Source: Oscillospiraceae bacterium
GTDB taxonomy: Bacteria; Bacillota; Clostridia; Oscillospirales; Oscillospiraceae
Length of the DNA: 64,000 nt
Direction of reading: 5' to 3'
Assembly (NCBI GenBank): GCA_020025575.1
Contig: JAHHRW010000002.1
Location: forward strand, 1 to 64,000
A program made the translations under genes and the position numbers. This document shows positions 1 through 7,979 of this stretch, piece after piece (within the stretch, counting starts at the first letter, position 1; each line of letters starts with the position of its first letter). The notes beneath the pieces were generated by a model. It worked only from the letters and a program-made list of their open reading frames with translations, did not search any database and was not told the origin of the DNA.

Positions 1-270
1 GCCATTACAGCTTGGAGTAAAGTTGTGGCGGGCTGGCTTAGATGCTGCTTAGAGGCCAGCTTCCGCAGTTGATTCAAAGATGATAAAAAATGTTACTTTG
101 ATGATTTGCTCTTGGTTTGATTTTGCTTCAAAGACGATAAGAAGTTGTATTTTTCTTGATAAAATGCTATACTGTGATTAACAGAGAATCCAAGCGGTCA
201 AGATCGCAAAAATTCAAGCGGTCTAAGACTGTGCTACTGGAAAAAGGCTTGTGTTGCAACGGTTTTTGCT
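1..270. other. Non-coding left edge with short repeats
   Basis: I see no convincing gene here. A GCTGGC/GCCAGC inverted repeat lies at about 32-60. The direct repeat CAAGCGGTC occurs twice, at 191-199 and 215-223, in phase by about two helical turns. Such spaced repeats next to a tRNA fragment and a recombinase resemble integrase arm-binding sites, but that reading is inference. Confidence 0.4.
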
Positions 271-290
271 GAGGCGGTGTATACCGCCTC
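271..290. repeat. Perfect palindromic hairpin abutting the tRNA fragment
   Basis: GAGGCGGT and ACCGCCTC form an 8-bp perfect stem around GTAT, directly before the point where tRNA-Ala sequence begins. It replaces the tRNA's 5' acceptor stem and most of the 5' D-arm, so the tRNA homology stops at this junction. Confidence 0.6.
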
Positions 291-356
<66 letters not shown>

Positions 357-358
357 AG

Positions 359-397
359 AAAGTTCTGAAATCTTAGGATTTCAGAACTTTTTCTTTT
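359..397 (+). terminator. Intrinsic terminator after tRNA fragment
   Basis: AAGTTCTGAAATC pairs perfectly with GATTTCAGAACTT over 13 bp around TTAG, and a T-rich tract follows (TTTCTTTTT). Confidence 0.85.
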
Positions 398-495
398 TAT
401 ATACTGCCTTAAAAGTTCCTTGCTCCCCCCTGCGGTTTCGCAGGGGGAAAACCTTTGCCTCTAATCTGACCACATCGACAATCGGACACATTAGA

Positions 496-927
496 CTAAA
501 TAATATTTCCGCTTATAACAGATTGCAAATACATATTGAATGAGCGTATTTCCTCATTCGATAAGGTGAGTACCAAATAATTCTCAGTTAAAAAACCCTC
601 GTTCCAGAAATGTACCCTCATTTCAGCATAAGGTGATAAATGACCTGGGTATAACGTAAACTCAATATCAGGCTCTATGAAACTGATATCCTGTTTCTGC
701 CCGATCTTTCCATCTAAGAAATCGGAAAAAGCAGCAGATAATTTATCAATCTCGCAACATGCTAACATTTCATCATGATCGATTTTGTAATTTATCCAAG
801 GCTTACTCTCAAGCAACAAATCAATTTTGCACCATTCGTCTTCCCAGTTCTCTCGGGTTGAATGACGATACTCAGATACAGCAAATCTGAGTATAATTCC
901 ATCAATGTCAATTTTCAATGGTTCCAT
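496..927 (-). CDS. Hypothetical protein, possible WapI-type immunity protein
   Basis: A 143-residue soluble acidic protein with no signal or membrane segment. The start ATG has a good AAGGAG site. The pattern (a beta-rich first half, then a DIEFTLYP segment, then VHFWNEG and a short C-terminal helix ending near SFNMYLQSV) recalls small WapI-family immunity proteins that protect against contact-dependent toxins. That match is from memory and uncertain, and no toxin gene is visible beside it. It sits between the tRNA-Ala fragment and the decayed integrase, so it is probably cargo of the mobile element. Confidence 0.55.
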   Translation of the reverse strand: MEPLKIDIDGIILRFAVSEYRHSTRENWEDEWCKIDLLLESKPWINYKIDHDEMLACCEIDKLSAAFSDFLDGKIGQKQDISFIEPDIEFTLYPGHLSPYAEMRVHFWNEGFLTENYLVLTLSNEEIRSFNMYLQSVISGNII

Positions 928-979
928 TTGAGATTCTCCTTTCCAATATTGATTGAAGAATGCGTAGCTTTATGGATTA

Positions 980-1959
980 TTATGAGCCAAAGGCCTCGCT
1001 GAAGCGCTCCACAGCCTCCTGCCGGACGTTATCCTGCACATGCAGATAATGCTGCATCATATCGAGGTCAGCGTGACCCACGATGCTCTGGATGGTGGGC
1101 AGATCCACGCCCAGAGCCTGCATCTGAGATAGATAGGTATGCCGGCAGCAATGGGGCGTCAACACCCGCACTCCTCCGACACTTTCCAGCGCCTCTTTGA
1201 ACTTGTCCCGGTAGCTGCCCCGGGATTTGGGCGGGCCGATGGTGACCGTCCCCTTGATCTGGGTAACTGCCTGACGGATGCAGATCACCGAACCGTGTTC
1301 TTCATTGTGCTTTGGCTCCAGTCCTAGGATCTCCTGTGTCCGCATACCAGTTCCCAGCATCAGCCGGATGCTGCAGCTCATGCGGTCATAGGGCAGCTCC
1401 GCCATCACTTTTCTGACTTCATCAGCGTGAAACGCTTCCTTTCGCTTGGGAGGTCCTTTGTCTGCCCGCATTTTTTCTGCAAACCGTACCGGGTTTTTCA
1501 GAATCAGATCATTGGCCTCAGCCTTGTTGAAGATCTGGAACAGCATGCCTCTGGCAGAGGATACATAGGATTCGGATTTTCCGTCCTTTTTAAGACCTTT
1601 CAGAAGCTCCTCAATGTCAAAAGCCTTGATATACAGAAGCCGTCTGGAGCCAATCCGGTCCTGCAGGGTCTGCAAAATATACTTGTAGTTTTGCTGTGTG
1701 GTAGGTGTGATATTATCCTTATGATGTTCAAACCAGATGTCTGACCAGGTATCAAAGGTGTGTTTGACCGTGTTGTCGATTCCTGGTTACGCAAATTCTG
1801 ATAGTCTTTCGCCTTTGCACGAACCTCCTTTTGTGTTCCTCCGTAGAAATAAATAATGTTGCGGCGGCCGTCCTCCAGGAACCCATCCATGATGCGCAGT
1901 TCCCAGCGGCCGTCCGGTCTGTGGCGAATACTTCCTTCGCCGTTTGATCGTTTAGCCAT
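980..1959 (-). pseudogene. Decayed tyrosine recombinase (phage/ICE integrase)
   Basis: The N-terminal frame (start ATG 1959, good RBS) reads as an AP2-like arm-binding domain (NGEGSIR, DGRWELR, TQKEVRAKAKDY). Near 1780 the frame is lost, and the rest continues in another frame with the core-binding helices (WFEHHKDN, LFQIFNKAEAN) and the catalytic domain. The catalytic Arg (GTGMRTQEI), HxxR (HCCRHTYLS), His (GHADLD) and Tyr (HYLHVQ) are all recognisable. The strand region after GPPKSRGSYR jumps straight to a helix that normally lies some tens of residues further on, so there is also an internal deletion. Frameshift plus deletion make it very likely inactive. It lies beside the tRNA-Ala fragment, as integrases of tRNA-targeting elements usually do. 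Confidence 0.85.
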
Positions 1960-2116
1960 GTTACTCCTTTCAGTCCTGTAACATAGGCCTTCACTGTGAC
2001 GCTTTCAAGCTAACATAACTTTTTTGCATTGTAAAGACCTTTTGAAAAATTTACTGAATGTTGACCGCATGTAGCGGTGCTGCTGTTTTCCTGGAGTTTC
2101 TTTCTAATCTCTTTTG

Positions 2117-2180
2117 TTACTAATTAGTAATGAAAATGATTAAATACTATATTGACAAGAATAAATACTAATGTTATATT
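2117..2180 (+). promoter_or_regulatory. Strong promoter with palindromic operator
   Basis: TTGACA at 2152-2157 and TATATT at 2175-2180 are separated by exactly 17 bp. The 14-bp perfect palindrome TTACTAATTAGTAA lies at 2117-2130, and the half-site ACTAAT recurs inside the spacer. The downstream gene encodes a putative DNA-binding protein, so autoregulation is plausible. Confidence 0.7.
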
Positions 2181-2199
2181 GTAGTCAGAGGTGATCAAC

Positions 2200-2922
2200 A
2201 TGAAGCAAATTATTTCTTCTTGTCCCTGCTGCCACGAGACACTGAGAATTTCCACACTGCAGTGTCCGGAGTGCGGCACAGAAATAAAAAACGATTTTGA
2301 ACTCAGCCGGTTTGATCTGCTGGATGATAACCAGTATGACTTTCTCCTGAGCTTTCTTAAGTGCAGAGGCAGTCTGAAGGATGTTCAGGCTGAACGGGGT
2401 ATCTCTTATCCCACCGCTAAAAAGCAGCTGGATGACTTGCTCCAAGCATTAAATCTGGACACAAAGAAGGAGAAAATCCCGGTGGAAGTTGATCTTCGTA
2501 ATTTAACTGCTGATCGCAGCAGTAAAAAGGCATCTGAAATCATCAAGGCAAAGCTGATCGATCATGGCGGTCATGTTACCGTCTATACCGCACGGGGCCT
2601 TCCCTGTGAGATCTATGCAGCAGAGGATGGCAAGTCTTTCATCAGTGATAAGCTCCCCATTAAACCGCCTTATGAATATACCGTATTTGATGTCATTGTG
2701 GATCTGCTTCAGCGTCAGGGTGGCAGCGCCAGAAAGGGCAATGGCCGCAATTATAAGCTGGGTGAACCCGGCTGTGAAGAAAATACAGTTGTTGGAACGG
2801 TAGCAAAGTACCGTGGCAACCGACTTGGCGAATCCGTCTTTGACCCTGTCTTTGTTCTGGCCGCAGTTCTGGAGTGGGCCGGCATTGCAGAGAACGGCAG
2901 AGGTGAATTGCTTCTTCGGTAA
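2200..2922 (+). CDS. DUF2089-type zinc-ribbon/HTH protein
   Basis: 240 residues. The N-terminal 85 residues match the DUF2089 pattern: a four-cysteine zinc ribbon (CPCC near residue 7 and CPEC near 23), then an HTH-like stretch (RGSLKDVQAERGISYPTAKKQLDDLL). The remaining 150 residues are an extra domain not present in short DUF2089 proteins; it ends in a conserved-looking GNGRNYKLGEPGCEENT and FDPVFVLAAVLEWAG segment. I use ATG 2200, seven bases after AGAGGTG, rather than GTG 2191. The gene follows a strong promoter with a palindrome. It is probably a DNA-binding regulator; its target is unknown. Confidence 0.7.
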   Translation: MKQIISSCPCCHETLRISTLQCPECGTEIKNDFELSRFDLLDDNQYDFLLSFLKCRGSLKDVQAERGISYPTAKKQLDDLLQALNLDTKKEKIPVEVDLRNLTADRSSKKASEIIKAKLIDHGGHVTVYTARGLPCEIYAAEDGKSFISDKLPIKPPYEYTVFDVIVDLLQRQGGSARKGNGRNYKLGEPGCEENTVVGTVAKYRGNRLGESVFDPVFVLAAVLEWAGIAENGRGELLLR

Positions 2923-2963
2923 TCACATATCCATTTGCTAGTATTCTAAGGAGGTTTTCTGTT

Positions 2964-3203
2964 ATGATACACGAACTCGCTAACAAGCTCAAAAGCATGT
3001 ACGATAGTACTAACACAGAAAAAGCTGCGATGGTGCATTTATTCGGTATTATTTATGCCGATGAGATGGCACGCTATGGTATCTCTGCAGCAGAAATGGT
3101 TCGTGTCGCTGGACTGACCAAGGGCTATAATTCTGAGTTAAGCAAGGGCGTCAAGCTTTCCAAATATGTTCAACTGAAAGACGAATATAGGAATAGATTC
3201 TAG
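2964..3203 (+). CDS. Small HTH-like domain protein
   Basis: 79 residues, start ATG behind AAGGAGGTTTTCTGTT, 41 bases after the DUF2089 gene and probably co-transcribed with it. The sequence (VHLFGIIYADEMARYGIS, then EMVRVAGLTKGYNSELSKGVKLSKYVQL) resembles the short HTH-like proteins found beside DNA-modifying or restriction-type genes in Clostridia. No catalytic motif is visible. Function unknown. Confidence 0.6.
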   Translation: MIHELANKLKSMYDSTNTEKAAMVHLFGIIYADEMARYGISAAEMVRVAGLTKGYNSELSKGVKLSKYVQLKDEYRNRF

Positions 3204-3231
3204 CTGTTGGCAGGGATAGAGGGATTGTCCT

Positions 3232-3537
3232 CTATGCAGGTACAGGGCACGGGGTCCTGTAATCTTCATTGCCGGTTCTCTTGGTCTGATAGCGGACGCC
3301 CTCCGGCGCCAATACCTCTCCGGCGAACGGCCCCAGATACTTCTTCACCATATTGGGAGACACATTTTTTTCAGCCATCGCCGCAAGCAGGTCACTTGCC
3401 GTGCCTGTCCACTGGGTTTGGCCCTTCATAAAATCGGCTACCCGAAAAACAAAGCCGGGAATCTCTGCATTATGAATGTCCTCGGGGTCCTTTCGCTCCA
3501 CCAGTTCCCAGACCAGATCACGAAACCGCAGGGTCAT
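3232..3537 (-). pseudogene. C-terminal fragment of a mobile-element replication protein
   Basis: 101 residues starting mid-domain. The segment MKGQTQWTGTASDLLAAM, then NVSPNMVKKYL and VRYQTKRTGNEDY resembles the C-terminal winged-helix end of phage or ICE helicase/primase-type proteins. There is no clear RBS before its first Met, and no upstream domain precedes it. I read it as a leftover of a larger gene. Assignment to an exact family is uncertain. Confidence 0.45.
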
Positions 3538-3694
3538 TTCATTTTGTATAATATAAGAACAAATGTTCTATATTTTCTAAACACATTATAGAAGGCTATT
3601 GACACAAATGCAACTCTTTTGTTCAATGTTTATTGAAGCGATATGGATTTGACAAAAATCCATGAAACGACATTTTCTAAAGGGGCGATTCAAA

Positions 3695-5107
3695 ATGGCT
3701 GCAAGAACCCTTCTTGATACCTTTGATAAACACAATCCTGCCATGCAGGGGAAAACAAAAAATCTTGTCTGGTACAATGCTCAGCAAAAATTTATGGGAA
3801 TCGCTGTCCATGAGTCATATGAGTACGCCGAGGTGTGTGCAGCAGCACGTTCGCTCCCAGACCATAGGTGCAAGGAAATCTCCATGGCGGCCTGTGGCAA
3901 AGCGTATGGTCTTCCACCACTGCCGAAAGCAGGAACATTCGTTGGGGACTTTCCGGATTGCTTTGAAAAGCTCAGCACATCTTTTGAAGTAGCTCCATCT
4001 ATGGAAATGGTGACGAACCCAGATTGTGATTCTGACGAGTCCGAAATTGAAGCACGTCGTTTGAATCCGATCAGCGGAGGCAATATGACTTTTTCCCTGG
4101 GAGAAGGTCTGCTCAATTTCCTTTATGCAGACTTTGATGCGTGCCTGACGGATGCAGAAACGCAATGTGCGCCGGAGCACCAACAGATTGATTTTCAGTG
4201 TGCGAGCGAGGCTGAACAGCAACTTTTTGATTACTACTGCCTCGAGGAAACGGTACAGCGATTCCGTGCGGCACTTTGGGCTTCGGTTTACACGATGGTC
4301 TGTCCGCCCTTTATGCGGCAGCGGACAAAAAAAGAGCTCTCAGAATACATTGCGTATCTGAAAGCTCTGCAAAAGAAACTGTCTGACTGTGTGGGATTTA
4401 TTTTTGATCCGGACTACTATCCCGGGGTACTAGGGAAAATGACGGCGCAGCAGCGGTATGCCTATTACTGCAAGTTAATGAGCTGTAACGCTCGATGTGA
4501 ATATACTTATGCGTTTGATTTTCCGTCCGATGGACAGAATCCGCCGTCCCGATATTTTAACCTTGCTGATTTGGTGGAAACGGAAGTAGAAACAGATGAT
4601 CCAGAGTTGCAGGAATTTTGCAAGCGGTATCATACCACTGATGTGGATGTAGAAGCTAATCAGCATGATGACGGAAAACTGATTACCGGCTTCCAGTGTG
4701 ATTCTCTGGAAGAAATGCTGATGTTTGAACTGTGGCAGATGATGCTGGAGGGGGTAAAGCTTCGCAAATGCAAACGCTGCGGGAAGTACTTTATCATGAA
4801 GGGAAATTATGAGGCTAATTACTGCGACCGGGCGGCAGATGGAACAACTCGTACCTGTCAGGAATTAGCAGCACAGGAAAACTACAAAAAGAAAATGGCG
4901 GACAATGCCGCCATTCCCTTGTATCAGAAGTATTATAAGCGCTACGCCGCCCGTGTTCGGGTGAAGAAAATCAAGGAGCCGGACTTCAAGAAATGGAAGT
5001 ATCAGGCAATGACCAGGCGTGATGAATGCACGGACGGGAGGATTACCATACAGGAGTTTGAAACCTGGATGGAGAATAGTTTCCCGAATCGGAAACAGAA
5101 GCCATAG
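3695..5107 (+). CDS. DUF6076-like protein with C-terminal zinc-binding motif
   Basis: 470 residues, soluble. I choose ATG 3695 because AAAGGGG precedes it; the in-frame ATG at 3662 has no RBS. The long N-terminal part is helical and unassigned. Near residue 370 is a zinc knuckle of the form LRKCKRCGKYFI, 13-14 residues, then YCDR, followed by basic helices. This is similar in layout to CGNR-type and DUF6076 proteins from Clostridia, in which the knuckle is thought to bind nucleic acid. It lies among accessory genes and is followed by a membrane-protein gene 37 bases on. Function unknown. Confidence 0.6.
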   Translation: MAARTLLDTFDKHNPAMQGKTKNLVWYNAQQKFMGIAVHESYEYAEVCAAARSLPDHRCKEISMAACGKAYGLPPLPKAGTFVGDFPDCFEKLSTSFEVAPSMEMVTNPDCDSDESEIEARRLNPISGGNMTFSLGEGLLNFLYADFDACLTDAETQCAPEHQQIDFQCASEAEQQLFDYYCLEETVQRFRAALWASVYTMVCPPFMRQRTKKELSEYIAYLKALQKKLSDCVGFIFDPDYYPGVLGKMTAQQRYAYYCKLMSCNARCEYTYAFDFPSDGQNPPSRYFNLADLVETEVETDDPELQEFCKRYHTTDVDVEANQHDDGKLITGFQCDSLEEMLMFELWQMMLEGVKLRKCKRCGKYFIMKGNYEANYCDRAADGTTRTCQELAAQENYKKKMADNAAIPLYQKYYKRYAARVRVKKIKEPDFKKWKYQAMTRRDECTDGRITIQEFETWMENSFPNRKQKP

Positions 5108-5144
5108 CAGAGGTCATTCTGCATGGACAGGGAGGAAGTGTCTA

Positions 5145-5696
5145 ATGGAACAGACTATGAAGCGTTGTGCTCTTGTTTCCGGTGGAATCGCACTGGTATC
5201 GGCCATCCTGTGGCTGATTTTGAGCAAGGATTTTGCACTGACCATTGCCATTACAACAGGTACGGTTTTTTATCATATTGGCATCCGCCTGCTGGTGGGA
5301 TGGGCATTTGATCGGTTTATGGACAATCAAGCAGATTACCGCAAAAAATGGTATCAAGTATCTGCGTGGGAAAGTGCTGTCTACAAAAAACTGCAAGTTA
5401 AACGCTGGAAGAGCCATCTGCCGACGTACGATTCATCCCTCTTTGATCCGGCACTCCATTCCTGGGAGGAGATTGCAAAGGCTATGTGTCAGGCTGAACT
5501 GGTGCATGAGGTGAATATTGTAGTCAGTTTCGTGCCTATTCTTTTCTCCGTATGGGTTGGCGCACTTCCTGTTTTTGTGATTACCTCCATTCTGGCGGCC
5601 GGGTATGATCTGCTGTTTGTCATACTGCAGCGATATAACCGCCCCAGAGTCCTGCGCCTTGCAATGCGAAGGGATAGCCAATCTAAAAAGGTGTAG
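5145..5696 (+). CDS. CrtO-like membrane acyltransferase family protein
   Basis: 183 residues. Start ATG 5145 has GGAGGAAG seven bases upstream, which excludes longer in-frame starts. There are two N-terminal hydrophobic segments (about 8-28 and 30-52), a soluble middle with KRWKSHLPTYDSSLFD and AELVHEVNI, and two C-terminal hydrophobic segments followed by LQRYNRPR. This order is that of the short proteins annotated as glycosyl-4,4'-diaponeurosporenoate acyltransferase (CrtO, PF18927). No other carotenoid gene is nearby, so staphyloxanthin-type synthesis should not be inferred; family membership is more certain than substrate. Confidence 0.65.
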   Translation: MEQTMKRCALVSGGIALVSAILWLILSKDFALTIAITTGTVFYHIGIRLLVGWAFDRFMDNQADYRKKWYQVSAWESAVYKKLQVKRWKSHLPTYDSSLFDPALHSWEEIAKAMCQAELVHEVNIVVSFVPILFSVWVGALPVFVITSILAAGYDLLFVILQRYNRPRVLRLAMRRDSQSKKV

Positions 5697-5785
5697 ATAC
5701 CCTTGAAACCCGTCAAAAAATCTGGTATTATAAATAAAACAGCTGTATTCCCCAAATAGAAGGGCAGCAATGAATGATACCAACG

Positions 5786-5816
5786 AAAGCCCTGCCAAAC
5801 CGGCAGGGCTTTTTCG
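5786..5816 (+). terminator. Intrinsic terminator
   Basis: AAAGCCCTGCC and GGCAGGGCTTTTT form a GC-rich stem followed by a T tract, closing the preceding genes. Confidence 0.9.
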
Positions 5817-5843
5817 TGCAAATCATCGCAATCGTCCAAATTG

Positions 5844-5872
5844 TTGGACTTATCTTGTAGTATGATTAAAAT
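5844..5872 (+). promoter_or_regulatory. Probable promoter of the NUDIX operon
   Basis: TTGGAC (5844-5849) and TAAAAT (5867-5872) are separated by 17 bp. The -35 lies in a small inverted repeat (GTCCAA/TTGGAC). Confidence 0.5.
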
Positions 5873-5902
5873 ACAAAACATTATAAAGGTAGTTGGATCA
5901 TT

Positions 5903-6301
5903 ATGAAAATCACAGAAGTAGTCGCCGCCTTGATTTGGGACGGAGATAAATTTATGATTTGCCAGCGGCCTGCCAACAAAGCCAGAGGCATGCTCTGGGA
6001 ATTTGTTGGCGGTAAGGTGGAGCCCGGTGAAACCAAACAGCAGGCACTCATTCGGGAGTGTCAGGAAGAACTGGCTATCACGCTCTCTGTTGGGGATGAA
6101 TTTACAGAGGTAGTACATGAGTATCCGGATATCACAGTCCGGCTGACCTTGTTCCACGCTACCATTGCAGAAGGCACTCCCCAGAAGCTTGAGCACAATG
6201 ATATCCGGTGGATCACGGTAGATGAAATTCCGAACTATGAATTTTGCCCGGCAGATGTTGAAATTTTAAGGAGACTTACTCATGAGTATCAAAAGATATA
6301 A
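5903..6301 (+). CDS. NUDIX hydrolase, MutT-like
   Basis: 132 residues. The NUDIX box is complete: GGKVEPGETKQQALIRECQ followed by EEL (GX5EX7REUXEEXGU pattern) at about residues 37-59. The N-terminus (VVAALIWDGDKFMICQRP) and the EFVGGK stretch are those of MutT/8-oxo-dGTP diphosphatase-type enzymes, which hydrolyse oxidised nucleoside triphosphates to monophosphates. Its 3' end overlaps the next gene by 20 bases, which implies coupled translation with a second nucleotide-cleaning enzyme. Confidence 0.85.
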   Translation: MKITEVVAALIWDGDKFMICQRPANKARGMLWEFVGGKVEPGETKQQALIRECQEELAITLSVGDEFTEVVHEYPDITVRLTLFHATIAEGTPQKLEHNDIRWITVDEIPNYEFCPADVEILRRLTHEYQKI

Positions 6302-6605
6302 CAAGCTAGTTCGAGACCGCATCCCAGAAATTATCGAAAGCTCTGGTGAAATTTGCAAAACCGAGATTCTTTCGGATGAAGAATATCTCAAAATGATTGA
6401 TGAAAAGCTTGATGGAGAGCTTGCAGAATATCATCAGGATCAGAATATCGAGGAGCTTGCGGATCTGACAGAGGTTATCCACGCTGCAGTAATCACCCGT
6501 GGATATGCGCTGGAGAATCTCGAACGAGTTCAAGCAGAGAAGGCAGCCATGCGTGGCAGCTTTCAGAAAAAGATTCTACTGAAAGAGGTAAGGAGTAACG
6601 AGTGA
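6282..6605 (+). CDS. MazG-like nucleoside triphosphate pyrophosphohydrolase
   Basis: 107 residues starting KRYNKLVRDRIPEII, the typical start of small all-alpha NTP pyrophosphohydrolases (MazG/phosphoribosyl-ATP pyrophosphohydrolase-like). The metal-binding EELADLTEV motif follows (EExxD type) near residue 57. It probably removes non-canonical NTPs. It overlaps the NUDIX gene by 20 bases upstream and shares one base with the next gene, so the three are one operon. Confidence 0.8.
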   Translation: MSIKRYNKLVRDRIPEIIESSGEICKTEILSDEEYLKMIDEKLDGELAEYHQDQNIEELADLTEVIHAAVITRGYALENLERVQAEKAAMRGSFQKKILLKEVRSNE

Positions 6606-6964
6606 TGGAACTTGAATATGCTAAGAAATTGTTGGAAACCCTATCGGATGGAATTAATCCGATGACCGGTGAAATTTTACCCGAGACAGATAGTGCGAAT
6701 CAAGTTCAAATCGTACGAGCATTACATACAGTACTGGATGAAATAAACAAGAAATCCATAAAAACTTCCAAAACACATCCTGAAAATGCAGGTAAGCCCT
6801 GGACCGCACAGGATGATGCAATGCTGTGTCGTATGTTTGAAAATGGATGCAGTAGAGAGGAGATTAGCAAACAATTCAAGCGCTCTCATAGTGGTATTGC
6901 AGCACGATTGGTGCGCCTGGGCAAGATCACTAATAGAGAAGAATACGGGCTGAGATCGAGGTAG
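6605..6964 (+). CDS. Small protein with C-terminal Myb/SANT-like HTH
   Basis: 119 residues. ATG 6605 shares its A with the upstream TGA, which points to translational coupling. An N-terminal helical part (MELEYAKKLLETLSDGINPMTGE) is joined by a polar linker to KPWTAQDDAMLCRMFENG and SREEISKQFKRSHSGIAARLVRLG. That is a SANT/Myb-like or resolvase-type DNA-binding helix set. Related domains occur at the ends of helicases and nucleases in Clostridia. Role unknown; its position suggests it works with the two nucleotide hydrolases. Confidence 0.65.
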   Translation: MELEYAKKLLETLSDGINPMTGEILPETDSANQVQIVRALHTVLDEINKKSIKTSKTHPENAGKPWTAQDDAMLCRMFENGCSREEISKQFKRSHSGIAARLVRLGKITNREEYGLRSR

Positions 6965-6967
6965 TTT

Positions 6968-7069
6968 ATGAGCCATCTACATGCCGCTTCGGGCAGTGCT
7001 GCGGAGGATTTGTTTATTGACCTGTTCAGCGAAACATTCGGTGCTGAAAAGGCAGGATACTTAAACAAT
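6968..7069 (+). pseudogene. Truncated 5' end of an accessory gene
   Basis: The first 33 codons read MSHLHAASGSAAEDLFIDLF and then SETFGAEKAGYL. This resembles the extreme N-terminus of larger proteins with a nuclease-like domain found on clostridial islands. After about 7069 the similarity stops at a hairpin, and the reading frame runs antisense into the next gene. I read it as a stub left by deletion. Confidence 0.45.
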
Positions 7070-7074
7070 GTCAC

Positions 7075-7104
7075 AGCCGGGACTGATGCATGTCAGCCCC
7101 GGCT
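7075..7104. repeat. Hairpin at convergent gene ends
   Basis: AGCCGGG and CCCGGCT, extended by CTGA/TCAG, form an imperfect hairpin over the stop codon of the minus-strand SLOG gene. There is no good T tract on either strand, so termination is uncertain. Confidence 0.4.
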
Positions 7105-7542
7105 AGTTATATTATCGGGCATTAAGTTTATAACCCTTTTCCCTTGCTTTTTACCCTCCTGTGCAAACCTTGCCGCCCAGCCACAAGGATGGGTGACATA
7201 GATAATTACATAATCCGCCCTCTGCAGCATCCAACGGTTACGCCAGGTGATGGCGTACCTGGGATGAACGGCTTCAATGCCCTCCGGCAGCATGGTGTCC
7301 GAGTAATCTTCGCCGGGGATGTTTTTCGGAGGGTAAGCCAGCACGACAGCGTAGCGGATGTGCGGATATTTCTTCTTCATGGTGAACAGGACCCAGTGTA
7401 CCAGCGCATCAAACTGGCCCTCATTGCCAACATAAAAAAGGTCAACATCGTGGTTTTGTATCAGATCCTCAATGGCTTCCTCCAGCTTTTGTTTGCTGAG
7501 GCCAATACAATCCCGGTGCCCGAAAAAGGTACAAGCAGCCAT
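7093..7542 (-). CDS. SLOG-superfamily (YpsA/DUF1273-like) protein
   Basis: 149 residues. ATG 7542 has AGGAGGAAG upstream; longer in-frame starts lie in the operator region. The fold signature is that of YpsA-like SLOG proteins: TFFGHRDC near residue 4, FYVGNEGQFDALV in the middle, then RNRWMLQRADYVIIYV and GKRVINL. SLOG domains are Rossmann-like and bind nucleotide-derived ligands. The gene is divergent from an XRE repressor across about 130 bases that hold four copies of one operator motif, so the repressor probably controls both. Ligand and role are unknown. Confidence 0.75.
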   Translation of the reverse strand: MAACTFFGHRDCIGLSKQKLEEAIEDLIQNHDVDLFYVGNEGQFDALVHWVLFTMKKKYPHIRYAVVLAYPPKNIPGEDYSDTMLPEGIEAVHPRYAITWRNRWMLQRADYVIIYVTHPCGWAARFAQEGKKQGKRVINLMPDNITSRG

Positions 7543-7561
7543 ATTTCTTCCTCCTGGTTTG

Positions 7562-7657
7562 CGATATATCGTAAGTATAACACACTTTTGCAAAAATGAC
7601 GATATATCCCACACGATACATCGAAGATTTGGGTAAACTAAACTCACGATATATCGT
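7562..7657. promoter_or_regulatory. Array of four ACGATATATCGT-type operators
   Basis: CGATATATCG occurs at 7562-7571, CGATATATCC at 7600-7609, CGATACATCG at 7614-7623 and the full palindrome ACGATATATCGT at 7646-7657. They fill the space between the divergent SLOG and XRE genes. The last copy lies just before the XRE gene's ribosome binding site. The likely binder is the XRE protein itself. Confidence 0.8.
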
Positions 7658-7672
7658 AGGGAGGGATGCAAA

Positions 7673-7915
7673 GTGAATACCAAGGAAGCTGTTGCAAAAC
7701 GCATTCTGGAACTGTGCGAGCAGCGGAATATGGCAGTCAATGCCCTGGGTACTGTCTCTGGGGTGTCACCCTCCACTATTTACAGCATGCTTAACGAAAA
7801 GAGCCAGAATCCTGGTGTGGTGTCCATCAAAAAGCTGTGCGACGGACTGGATATTTCCATTCGGGAATTTTTTGACAGTGATCTCTTCGACGGGCTTGAA
7901 CAGGAAATCAAATAA
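7673..7915 (+). CDS. XRE-family transcriptional repressor
   Basis: 80 residues. GTG 7673 follows GGAGGG by about eight bases. A single HTH_XRE domain fills the protein (KRILELCEQRNMAVNALGTV, then SPSTIYSMLNEKS as recognition helix, VSIKKLCDGLDISIREFF). It probably binds the four palindromic operators just upstream and represses itself and the divergent SLOG gene. A terminator follows directly. Confidence 0.85.
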   Translation: MNTKEAVAKRILELCEQRNMAVNALGTVSGVSPSTIYSMLNEKSQNPGVVSIKKLCDGLDISIREFFDSDLFDGLEQEIK

Positions 7916-7926
7916 CGATATAATAA

Positions 7927-7967
7927 GATGCAAGCAAGGTACAAACGCCATGCTTGCATCATTTTTT
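7927..7967 (+). terminator. Intrinsic terminator after XRE gene
   Basis: GATGCAAGCA pairs with TGCTTGCATC over 10 bp and is followed by ATTTTTT. Confidence 0.85.
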
Positions 7968-7979
7968 ATGGGAAATCCC

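Noticed and set aside
5145..5696. CrtO-like gene as evidence of carotenoid synthesis
   Set aside because: No other carotenoid gene is visible, and short CrtO-like proteins are common in anaerobes without pigments.
5489..6196. 235-codon minus-strand frame across NUDIX and CrtO-like genes
   Set aside because: Crosses a clear terminator and promoter and is antisense to two genes with intact family motifs.
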